Assembly (NCBI GenBank): GCA_021404685.1 | Contig: QWHC01000014.1 | Coordinates: 59,780 to 123,779 of the forward strand | Reading direction: 5' to 3' | Origin: Chloroflexi bacterium CFX4 | GTDB taxonomy: Bacteria; Chloroflexota; Anaerolineae; Aggregatilineales; UBA2796 | Length of the DNA: 64,000 bases | Part shown: positions 58,301 through 64,000 of the stretch, piece by piece | Position numbering within the stretch: position 1 is the first letter of the stretch | Layout: each line of letters opens with the position of its first letter | Position numbers and translations under genes: made by a program | Notes under the pieces: model-generated | Seen by the model: only the letters and a program-made list of their open reading frames with translations | Databases searched by the model: none | What the model was told of the DNA's origin: nothing

Positions 58301-60260
58301 GCCGATCAGCCCAACGCTCTCAACAGTGGTTGCTGCGCCTGCCACGGTGACCGTCGGTGCGCCAAGCACCGTGACCGTCACCGTGCGCGATACAGGCAAT
58401 AACCCTGTCTCAGGCGCGACTGTGGTGCTGTCCAGCAACCGTCCCGGCAACGATACGATCCTACCTGCCAGTGCTGTGACGAATGCCAGCGGTGTCGCCA
58501 CCTTCACCGTGACGAGCAACGCAGCCGGCACCTCCATCCTGACCGCCGTTGCCAACAGCGTGACGATCACCAATACAGCAACCCTGACCGTCACTGGCGG
58601 CGCAGGCGCTGATATTGCAGTCTCGAAGGCGCACAACGGCAACTTCAACGTTGGCACCAATGGCACCTTCAATATCGCTGTCTTTAACATTGGCAGTGCT
58701 GTGCCAAGCGGCGCGATCATCACTATGACCGATACGCTGCCTGCTGGCTTGACGTTCGTTTCGGCAGCCGGTCCTGGCTTCACCTGCGGCTATTCAGCGC
58801 CAACCGTTACCTGCTTCCGCACCAGCGGCATGGCATTTGGCGAAGTGAGTGTGATCAACCTCGTGGTGACGCCAACCGCAGCCGGTGTGGCATTGAACAC
58901 GGCGACGGTAACGCTCACTGGTGCAACCGATGTGAATCCGACCAACAACAGCAGTTCGGATGCCGTTGTGATCGAGGCAGGCAGCGCGCAGACCGTTAGC
59001 GAGACGCTCTCGACGGTGACGGCTGACCCAACCACAGCGCCAGCAGACAACACCACCAACGTCAACGTCACGGTGACCGTCCGTAATAGTGCTAATCAGC
59101 CAGTGGTTGGCGCACAAGTGACCTTGCAACCCTCGCCCAACACCGGTTTGACGATCCTTTCCGCAGCGACGCTCATCAGCGACTCGAACGGACAGGTTGC
59201 CTTTGCAGTGCGTTCCTCTGTGGCACAGACGGTCACGCTGAATGTGGCAGTTAGTGCCGCCAACAACGTGATCCTGGCCACGCGCCCGGTGATCACTTTC
59301 ACCGCTTCAGGCAGCGGCACCATCAGCGAAGCAAACTCGACGGTTGTCTCTAACTTCGTTTCTATCCCAGCGGATAACCAGACCACAGCGACCGTCACCG
59401 TCACGCTGCGCGATGGCAACAATCAGCCCGTCTCAGGCAAGCAGGTGACGCTCAAGGCGAACCCGGCGCTTGCCTCGGTGCTGATTCAGCCGACCAGCGG
59501 CACCAGTGGCGCGGATGGTGTGGTGAACTTCAGTGTGCGCGCCTCTGCACAAGGGCAGGCAACCTTCTCCGCTGAGGCAGTAGATGGGCGTGTGTTCTTC
59601 ATCACGCAGACGGCAACCATTCAGTTCACCGCGCCCGGCACACAGCCCGTCGTCAACCCGCAATCCACCCAGGTTGCAGCGGCTGGCACACGCACGGCGG
59701 TGGCAGGCACGATCAACGTGCCAACCGGTCCGCTGGAAGGCACGGTTGTGGCGTGGCGCCTGCGCGTGCGGCAAGGCCCCGGCTTGGACTTCCCGATCTT
59801 GGGCTTGCTGGCATACGGCACCAAGGTGAGCATCATCGCACGTGATGCACGTGGTGCGTGGTACCAGATCGAACTGGAGACTGGCACGGCATGGATCAGC
59901 GCCCGTTGGGTGCGCGTCAGCCGCACTGTGCGCGGACGCCTGCCCGTGGTGGCGGCTGCACCCGGCACGGCGCCAATCATCCCGCTGCCACAAGGCGTCA
60001 TCCCGCAGTTTGGCGAAGGTGTTGGCACTGTGAACACCTACCTACTGCGTGTGCGCGTCGGACCTGGCACGCAATTCCAACAGATCGGCTTGCTGCGTGA
60101 AGGCTCGGAGATCATCCTGCTCGGCATCAGCCGTGATCGGCGCTGGTATCTGTTCCGCACGGCAGAAGGCACCGCGTGGACAAGCGCGCTCTACGTCAAG
60201 GTGAAATACATCAACGGCAACAACTTGCCCTTCGTAGAGCTGCAACAGCCCGCTCAGTAA
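55326..60260 (+). CDS. Giant secreted protein with Ig-like (Big_1) repeats, DUF11-like and SH3b domains
   Basis: The product has 1644 residues. A signal peptide (about 1-36, FLLLVSLTLTLALSLALI) and a Thr/Pro linker precede the repeats. Ten Ig-like Big_1-type repeats follow (about 75-1090); most contain VTVTVRDASNNPL-like strands and NASGVATF turns. A DUF11-like domain (about 1095-1220, DTLPAGLTFVSAAGPGFTCG) comes next, then two more Ig-like repeats (about 1225-1435). Two SH3b domains close it (near 1475-1535 LRVRQGPGLDFP, and 1570-1635 LRVRVGPGTQFQ). Big_1 repeats occur in invasins and surface adhesins, while SH3b domains bind cell wall. A cell-surface fibre anchored by the C-terminus is likely. 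AAGGAG precedes the ATG. Confidence 0.9.
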   Translation: MSRKSPVFLLLVSLTLTLALSLALISAGGGTAFAQDDPTATPTEPPNEGNPRIPPTQVPAETPALQVDLPIDPLLSKFVAVPENVVANGTDQAVISLTLRDAANMLLVGRSVALERAVAANADAVKQDAQQAISDENGIATFRVSANAVQTVQFNVRDLQFNAIVGVVTVNFTASSAAVDGTRSTLIVSSSTPTLKANGTEFFTVTAVLRDASGTPVQGKLPTLKFLPEGISGITVSSPAPSDANGMTSWLISATNPSTFGVVAEVDGQSFAAASVLTFISTVDAAQSSVTFAVPDRARINTQITFVVNVRDSSGNALSGQEVVVSSSRGALDTITALNAVSDGSGAARFVLQSAAPGTLTLSITAGGVPLAAPNFTFSPPPPTDPDNTTIEAAPITAAVNTENVTVTVTVRDASNDPVQGVEVVLSGNPAGLIIPDNTETSDMNGIATFLVSSDTPGSYTLSATIDGVDVNNTASVTFTNGPVSASQSTVTTNTTRVAVGGGASRATVTVTVRDSGGNALSGIAVSLGSSGSGDTISPSSATTNASGVATFFTSSVTTPQTATYTATADSVDLLQTVTVTYVSVSGGSSTVTATPTTIVMGSSTVSIATITVNGSDGLPLQNVNVFLNEVDDTNLIADIVPVSDTLTNASGQVQFEVTPIQAGTTTLRATANSNVIAQTVTLIFTNVDPSQSTSPGNGSGSVGSPVTVTVIARDINGNPLNGETVTVTSDRPGNDTITFVPPDQGLQGVPPPPTSGTTNASGQASFQITTNAAGTSTFTVIAGGATLPSFTLTFSPPSVATLTVVAAPNPVDTGATSNVTVTALDGSSAPVSGATITLSSSRPGVDTVTTVNGTTNASGEAFFTVVSQQGGSSTLTATDGTVNGNTTLTVNTVVSAANSTVDAAPSSVTIGQDSTVTVTVRDASNNPLQNQLVTVASSPVGPGLTPASVLTNASGIATFTFNSAAVGTFTISATAAGVAITDTAVITVTGAPISPTLSTVVAAPATVTVGAPSTVTVTVRDTGNNPVSGATVVLSSNRPGNDTILPASAVTNASGVATFTVTSNAAGTSILTAVANSVTITNTATLTVTGGAGADIAVSKAHNGNFNVGTNGTFNIAVFNIGSAVPSGAIITMTDTLPAGLTFVSAAGPGFTCGYSAPTVTCFRTSGMAFGEVSVINLVVTPTAAGVALNTATVTLTGATDVNPTNNSSSDAVVIEAGSAQTVSETLSTVTADPTTAPADNTTNVNVTVTVRNSANQPVVGAQVTLQPSPNTGLTILSAATLISDSNGQVAFAVRSSVAQTVTLNVAVSAANNVILATRPVITFTASGSGTISEANSTVVSNFVSIPADNQTTATVTVTLRDGNNQPVSGKQVTLKANPALASVLIQPTSGTSGADGVVNFSVRASAQGQATFSAEAVDGRVFFITQTATIQFTAPGTQPVVNPQSTQVAAAGTRTAVAGTINVPTGPLEGTVVAWRLRVRQGPGLDFPILGLLAYGTKVSIIARDARGAWYQIELETGTAWISARWVRVSRTVRGRLPVVAAAPGTAPIIPLPQGVIPQFGEGVGTVNTYLLRVRVGPGTQFQQIGLLREGSEIILLGISRDRRWYLFRTAEGTAWTSALYVKVKYINGNNLPFVELQQPAQ
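55850..58600 (+). repeat. Coding tandem repeats for Ig-like domains
   Basis: Units of about 250-300 bases recur with related sequences such as ACCGTCACGGTGCGCGATGC and ACCAATGCCAGCGGT. The GTGACCGTCAC bias also creates long spurious antisense open frames. Repeats may recombine, changing repeat number between strains. Confidence 0.65.
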
Positions 60261-60272
60261 CCTAAACCAGAC

Positions 60273-60295
60273 TGGGTAGGTGCAAAGCCTACCCA
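60273..60295. terminator. Hairpin after the Ig-repeat gene
   Basis: TGGGTAGG (60273-60280) and CCTACCCA (60288-60295) pair around TGCAAAG. It lies 12 bases after the stop and precedes the stronger terminator. Confidence 0.45.
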
Positions 60296-60306
60296 CCTAA
60301 TGAAAG

Positions 60307-60338
60307 GCAGCGCAGGATCATGCCCGCGCTGCTTTTTT
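60307..60338 (+). terminator. Rho-independent terminator of the Ig-repeat gene
   Basis: GCAGCGC (60307-60313) pairs with GCGCTGC (60326-60332), followed at once by TTTTTT (60333-60338). This is the clearest intrinsic terminator in the window, between convergent genes. Confidence 0.8.
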
Positions 60339-60368
60339 GTGTGTATGGTGGCTGTTTTCTGAAGGCTG

Positions 60369-61826
60369 TTAGGTGCCGCTGAAAGTGATCATCTTACCGA
60401 GCGTGCGAATCATGATCAGCACATCGAGGGCGATGCTTTGATGGCGAATGTAATAGAGGTCATATTGCAGCTTGATCAGTGCATCCTCTTCTGTATTGCC
60501 GTATTTGTAGCAAATCTGCGCCCAGCCGGTTAAGCCCGGCGCCACCAACAGGCGCGTGCGGTAAAACGGGATGCGCTGTGTGAGCTGATCTACAAACACG
60601 CCGCGTTCAGGGCGCGGTCCGACGATGCTCATCTCGCCACGCAGCACATTCCAAAGCTGTGGCACTTCATCAAGGCGAGTCTTACGCAGAATGCGCCCAA
60701 CACGGGTGATGCGCGGATCATTTTGGCTTGCCCACTTCGGACCGGTCAGCTTCTCGGCGTCCTGCACCATAGAGCGCAGTTTGATGATTTTGAAGGGCTT
60801 GCCGCCGCGCCCAAGCCGTTCCTGACGGTAGAAAATCGCCCCTTTTGAGTCAAGGCGCATGATGAGCGCTAACGGCGGCAAAATCAAGGCGAAACACGCC
60901 AACCCAAACAACGCCAGGCTAATATCCATCATGCGCTTGAAGAACAGATAGAGCCTGAAGTTGAGCGTATCGCCTTCCAATGGCAGCACCACCTGCCAAT
61001 CGATCTGCCCGACATGCTCAATCGGCACGCGCCCGGTAATCTGCTCATAAAGGAGCGGCATAGGCGTAATGGCAACACCCGTCTCATAGCACGCCATCAC
61101 GCCCTGAAAAACATCTGCGGGCAGCGCGCCGCTATAGGCGAGGATTAGCTCCGAAACGCCGTATTGCTTGATAAGCTGGGGTAAGGCGCTGCCTGTGCCA
61201 AGCAAGCGAAAGCCCTCAATGCCCTGATCGACCTCTTCGGCACTTTGCACATAGCCAAGCATTTCGTATTCGTTAGCAGCCTCTTCGGCAATGGTGCGCG
61301 CCAAGGTTGCGGCGGCGCCACCACTGCCAATGATCAAGGCACGGCGCGGCTGCTGCGTCCAGCCGATCAGAAAAGTGCGGCTGACGCGCCACATGCCAAC
61401 CAGTGAAAAAGCAGCCGCTGCGTAGTAGAGCGTGAACAAACGCGGCAGATCAAAGCCGCTCGGCACGATCAGGAAGAATAGAAAGACGTAGACGATCACC
61501 ACCTGTGCGCTGATGAACATCAGCCGCGCAAACATGGCAGCGCGCCGTGTGGCAAGGCGCAGATTGTTAAAATCGTTCAGGCGTGCGATTGCCAGCCACA
61601 AGGCAGGCATGATGATGAACCAGTGGGCGCGCTCGCTAATAAAGGTGAGGTCAAACGGTTCAGGCGCAGTCAGCGACCACGCACCCAGCGCAACCAAAGT
61701 TGCCAGCAGGCAAGCAAGCGCATCGCCGAACAGCAGCAGCAGGCGGCGCTCGGAAAGGCGCAGTTGCCAACCATTGGTTGCAGCGCGGGCATCTTCAGGG
61801 CGTTTGATTGTTTCAGCAGGGTGCAT
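60369..61826 (-). CDS. Polyprenyl glycosylphosphotransferase (WbaP/WcaJ-like initiating sugar transferase)
   Basis: The protein has 485 residues. Four N-terminal helices (about 25-130) and a Rossmann-like central domain (about 145-265, [20 protein letters not shown]) precede a membrane hairpin and the catalytic domain (about 285-485). Catalytic motifs are [51 protein letters not shown] and VGPRPE. The Asp-Glu pair in RLDEVPQ is the active site. It loads the first sugar-1-phosphate onto undecaprenyl phosphate to start exopolysaccharide or glycan repeat synthesis, so it may feed the flippase cluster at 18-24 kb. Confidence 0.93.
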   Translation of the reverse strand: MHPAETIKRPEDARAATNGWQLRLSERRLLLLFGDALACLLATLVALGAWSLTAPEPFDLTFISERAHWFIIMPALWLAIARLNDFNNLRLATRRAAMFARLMFISAQVVIVYVFLFFLIVPSGFDLPRLFTLYYAAAAFSLVGMWRVSRTFLIGWTQQPRRALIIGSGGAAATLARTIAEEAANEYEMLGYVQSAEEVDQGIEGFRLLGTGSALPQLIKQYGVSELILAYSGALPADVFQGVMACYETGVAITPMPLLYEQITGRVPIEHVGQIDWQVVLPLEGDTLNFRLYLFFKRMMDISLALFGLACFALILPPLALIMRLDSKGAIFYRQERLGRGGKPFKIIKLRSMVQDAEKLTGPKWASQNDPRITRVGRILRKTRLDEVPQLWNVLRGEMSIVGPRPERGVFVDQLTQRIPFYRTRLLVAPGLTGWAQICYKYGNTEEDALIKLQYDLYYIRHQSIALDVLIMIRTLGKMITFSGT

Positions 61827-61938
61827 AAAATTTATCGTCCATCAGATAAAAACAGGCGAGATAACTGCATTATACGGGCGAATGGACGCTATCAGGGGAA
61901 AATTGGGGAATTTTTGAGAAAGTTGTGATGTCAAAGAA

Positions 61939-61963
61939 GAAGGGCGTTTATCAAACGCCCTTC
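61939..61963 (-). terminator. Intrinsic terminator of the His-rich membrane protein gene
   Basis: GAAGGGCGTTT (61939-61949) and AAACGCCCTTC (61953-61963) form 11 bp with a three-base loop. On the minus strand the stem is followed by TTCTTTG, a T-rich tail, 22 bases after the stop codon. Confidence 0.7.
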
Positions 61964-61984
61964 CCGATTCAACCTATTTAGTAG

Positions 61985-63121
61985 CTAGGCGATTGCCTCG
62001 CGCTCGATTGCTTCAAAGTCTGTGAACAAGAAGTGATCGTGATAGTAGTGAATCCACAAGAAGCACAAGATCGCCGTGTAGTAGGCTGTGTCGAAGCGTG
62101 CGTTCAAATCGCGCAGCGGATCAACAATGCCCACCGTGATATAAACCACCACGCCAAGCAGGATGGAGCCGCCGAGCATCATCGCGCTGAAAGCGTACAG
62201 CCGCCAAGGTGTGCGCCCGCTTGCTAAGTTATCAATCTGCTTGTTGGAAGCAGCCAGATCGCCGCTTTGGTGGCGCAACTGGATGATGTAGAAGGTCAGG
62301 GCAAGGTATTGGAACGAATGCCATGTGTTCAAGCCCTGAAAAGCGGTATCTAGGTTTTCCAGCGCTGGCATAGTGCAGGCAACTGGCACCGTGATCATGA
62401 TGAAGACGAACTTGGGCAGGTGCAGGGTGCCGTTGCGCCACTCTGCATAGCTCTTGGCAAGATAGGCGATCAAGGCTGCGCCGAACACGCCCGAAGCTGC
62501 CACGAAGAACCACGTTTGCTGGAAGAAATCGGGAATGGCACGGGTCAGATCGTTTGTGCCAATCGCAAAATTGCCCTGGCTGATCTTGAGCGCGGCAATC
62601 GGGAACAGGCACGTCAGCACTAAGGCGTAATCAATCAGGCGTGACCACCACTGTAGCGAGGTCTTCCCTTCCGTAACGCGGTGCCCACGCTTGTTGTAGA
62701 GTTCCACAATGTAGGTGACTTGGTGCAGCACATGGATAGACGCCCAGAAGAAAAAGACGGTCAGCAGCAGGGTTAGGTTCAAAAATGCCAGCGAGACGAC
62801 CACAATCGGGATGATGATCGAAGAACGGATCAGCATTGGATAGCGCTTGGTAAACTGCTTATCGAGCGCCGTCCGCATGAAGGTTGCATACATATGCGGA
62901 CCGCCGACCAGCACAGCCACCAGCAGGTTCACCGCATTCCGCGAAATATCCGACTCTAAGCCTGCCTGTGTGCCGAGTAAGTATAAAATGTAGGGCATTG
63001 GCACAAGAAACACGCTCATCGTCATGAAAAGCGTATCCCAGTTACGGTTACGCAGCCACAAGCCTTCTGGCTTGATGACTTCTGATTGTGCGAATGGTGG
63101 ATTAATGGAAGTAACACCCAT
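61985..63121 (-). CDS. His-rich polytopic membrane protein of unknown function
   Basis: This 378-residue protein has about eight to nine helices. His residues sit at helix ends: GGPHMYATFMRTALD (about 94-108), WASIHVLHQVTYIVEL (about 137-152), NTWHSFQYLAL (about 275-285) and FLWIHYYHDHFLFTD (about 353-367). Pairs such as HxxxH and HxxxHDH are like metal sites of membrane-bound di-metal oxygenases and desaturases, but I cannot name the family. No signal peptide. It is downstream of the P450 gene on the same strand. AGGAG lies 11 bases before ATG 63121. Confidence 0.7.
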   Translation of the reverse strand: MGVTSINPPFAQSEVIKPEGLWLRNRNWDTLFMTMSVFLVPMPYILYLLGTQAGLESDISRNAVNLLVAVLVGGPHMYATFMRTALDKQFTKRYPMLIRSSIIIPIVVVSLAFLNLTLLLTVFFFWASIHVLHQVTYIVELYNKRGHRVTEGKTSLQWWSRLIDYALVLTCLFPIAALKISQGNFAIGTNDLTRAIPDFFQQTWFFVAASGVFGAALIAYLAKSYAEWRNGTLHLPKFVFIMITVPVACTMPALENLDTAFQGLNTWHSFQYLALTFYIIQLRHQSGDLAASNKQIDNLASGRTPWRLYAFSAMMLGGSILLGVVVYITVGIVDPLRDLNARFDTAYYTAILCFLWIHYYHDHFLFTDFEAIEREAIA

Positions 63122-63162
63122 AGCGCGATTGACTCCTACCTAACGACTTCGGGCGAAGGTCT

Positions 63163-63188
63163 CTTGCCTGATGTAACACGCAGGCAAG
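63163..63188 (-). promoter_or_regulatory. Leader hairpin of the His-rich membrane protein gene
   Basis: CTTGCCTG (63163-63170) and CAGGCAAG (63181-63188) form 8 bp around a 10-base loop, 42 bases before the ATG on the minus strand. Confidence 0.4.
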
Positions 63189-63333
63189 GCATCGGGTTAC
63201 GGCAAGTCTCCAAGTTCCCGATGTGAATAACCGTACAGTATAGCGCTAAAATTCACAATGGCGAGAATACCTCTGGGGGTAAAGTCCCGCGCTAGCGCAC
63301 TTACCATGATACGTTGAGAGGAGGGAATAAGTT

Positions 63334-63375
63334 GCTGGCAGCCCTTGGCTGGAGGTTGCTGAGACTGCTGCCAGC
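63334..63375. repeat. Inverted repeat GCTGGCAGC/GCTGCCAGC
   Basis: Nine-bp perfect arms at 63334-63342 and 63367-63375 around 24 bases. It lies directly beside the 63381-63455 foldback and may be part of the same element. Confidence 0.4.
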
Positions 63376-63380
63376 CTTTC

Positions 63381-63455
63381 GTAGGAACATACCTTGGTGC
63401 ATCTGTGCAACGCATTTGTGCGGCAACAGGCGAACACACCAAAGTGCGTTCCTAC
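63381..63455. repeat. 75-base MITE-like foldback element
   Basis: GTAGGAACATACCTTGGTG (63381-63399) matches the inverse of 63437-63455 at 16 of 19 positions, around a 37-base centre. The ends GTAGGAAC/GTTCCTAC are perfect. No transposase and no clear target duplication is visible. Confidence 0.45.
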
Positions 63456-63492
63456 ACAAAGTCATAGCGATATATTCTACATTTGCGAATCT

Positions 63493-64000
63493 TTAGCGCT
63501 GCGCGATGTGCATCCAAATGCCGTTGCGCGAACCAAGCGTGCCCGCTAGCTCCAATTGAATTTCATGCCCCGCCTTACGGCGCGGTGCGAACTGGGCGGC
63601 TAACATACCAAGCAAAATGTGCATCTCTAGCAGGGCAAAATTGTTGCCTGCACAAATGCGCTGACCTGCTGCGAAGGGGTGGAACGCATAGGGGTGCTGT
63701 GCGGCTTCCCGTTCAGGCGTGAAACGGTCTGGATCATAGCGGTCTGGCGCTTGCCAAAATTCAGGATGGCGGTGTGTGCAGTAGGGCATTAGCATCACCC
63801 GTGTGCCACGCTTGATAGGCATCCCATCTAGAACAGTATCCACTACAGCATCCCGCACATACATCGGTGCGGAAGGGTAGAGGCGCAACGTCTCTTTGAC
63901 TGTTTGCAAGGTGTAGGGCATCCGCTTAAGCGCTTCCACGGTTGGTGTGCCAGTCCCGATGGTGCTATCAATTTCGGCGTGGAGTTTGGCGGAAACTTCT
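63493..64000 (-). CDS. Cytochrome P450, N-terminus cut by window edge
   Basis: About 168 C-terminal residues are present; the frame is open to the right edge, beginning EVSAKLHAEIDSTIG. The K-helix ExxR is in VKETLRLYPSAP, the PERF-like segment is YDPDRFTPER, and the heme-binding loop FHPFAAGQRICAGNNFALLE carries the axial Cys. This matches class II-like bacterial P450s of the CYP102/CYP4-type branch, which hydroxylate lipids or other hydrophobic compounds. The redox partner and substrate are not visible. A GTG at 63939 is internal, not the start. Confidence 0.9.
   Translation of the reverse strand, partial: EVSAKLHAEIDSTIGTGTPTVEALKRMPYTLQTVKETLRLYPSAPMYVRDAVVDTVLDGMPIKRGTRVMLMPYCTHRHPEFWQAPDRYDPDRFTPEREAAQHPYAFHPFAAGQRICAGNNFALLEMHILLGMLAAQFAPRRKAGHEIQLELAGTLGSRNGIWMHIAQR

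Larger units (their letters stand above)
63122..63492. other. Intergenic region with several hairpins between P450 and membrane protein genes
   Basis: This 371-base stretch has no convincing gene. It contains CTTGCCTG/CAGGCAAG (63163-63188) in the leader of the membrane protein gene, a TATACT box on the minus strand (63237-63242), the stem GCTGGCAGC/GCTGCCAGC (63334-63375) and the long foldback 63381-63455. Confidence 0.65.

Noticed and set aside
55598..59422. Long antisense open frames (up to 364 codons) under the Ig-repeat gene
   Set aside because: They arise from the repetitive GTGACC/ACGGTC codon bias; no start signals and no recognisable domain.
1..64000. tRNA, rRNA, tmRNA, RNase P RNA or CRISPR arrays
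   Set aside because: I looked for TTCGA/ANCC loops, conserved rRNA blocks and regularly spaced repeats in gene-free regions and saw none that hold up.

Overview
The window reads as a chromosomal segment of a free-living bacterium with moderately high GC. The best guess is a Chloroflexota member of the Anaerolineae type. This is an inference from Thr-Pro-rich linkers after signal peptides, a bifunctional FtcD, a DapL-like aminotransferase, a NurA/HAS-barrel neighbourhood, many GAF domains on one histidine kinase, and no lipopolysaccharide genes. I found no tRNA, rRNA, CRISPR array, transposase or prophage gene. Two edge genes are cut: a GT-C membrane glycosyltransferase on the left and a cytochrome P450 on the right.

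Layout. 1-5557 (minus): partial GT-C protein, a double solute-binding protein, an AI-2E family exporter and an alpha/beta hydrolase. 5790-13496 (plus): the translation/transcription cluster nusA-ylxR-infB-rbfA-nrnA-like-truB-ftsY, with a terminator-like hairpin in the nusA leader and a mutually exclusive two-helix leader in front of infB. 13649-18397: a small membrane protein, then a divergent four-gene Mn/Fe-type ABC importer (binding protein, ATPase, two permeases) with a DtxR/MntR-like palindrome in its promoter; the last permease carries a Cys-rich insert and a C-terminal winged-helix-like extension. 18394-24216: surface polysaccharide genes (two tandem GT4 paralogues, flippase, methyltransferase, GT2). 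24322-27209: mreD and PBP2.

27314-37836 (minus): a ten-gene sugar or polyol uptake and catabolism locus. It holds a ROK repressor, binding protein, two permeases, two different ATPases, two TIM-barrel isomerase/epimerases, a small membrane protein and a Gfo/Idh/MocA dehydrogenase. The enzyme set resembles 3-keto-sugar routes. 38194-41027 (minus): small membrane protein, HflX, aminotransferase. 41258-43044: small membrane protein and MFS exporter. 43097-46712: NurA nuclease, stand-alone HAS-barrel protein, beta-CASP RNase/nuclease and a small protein ending in a clamp-binding-like QLSFF, perhaps a nucleic-acid processing module. 46743-55070: FtcD, M23 peptidase, a 1392-residue PDZ/four-GAF histidine kinase and a GT-C protein. 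55326-60260: a 1644-residue secreted protein of about twelve Ig-like repeats, one DUF11-like domain and two SH3b domains. 60369-64000 (minus): a polyprenyl-phosphate sugar transferase, a His-rich membrane protein and the partial P450.

The most unusual parts are the infB leader, the permease with Cys-rich and winged-helix additions, the NurA/HAS-barrel/clamp-motif group and the two-ATPase sugar locus. Domain calls rest on reading motifs by eye; no database search was run.
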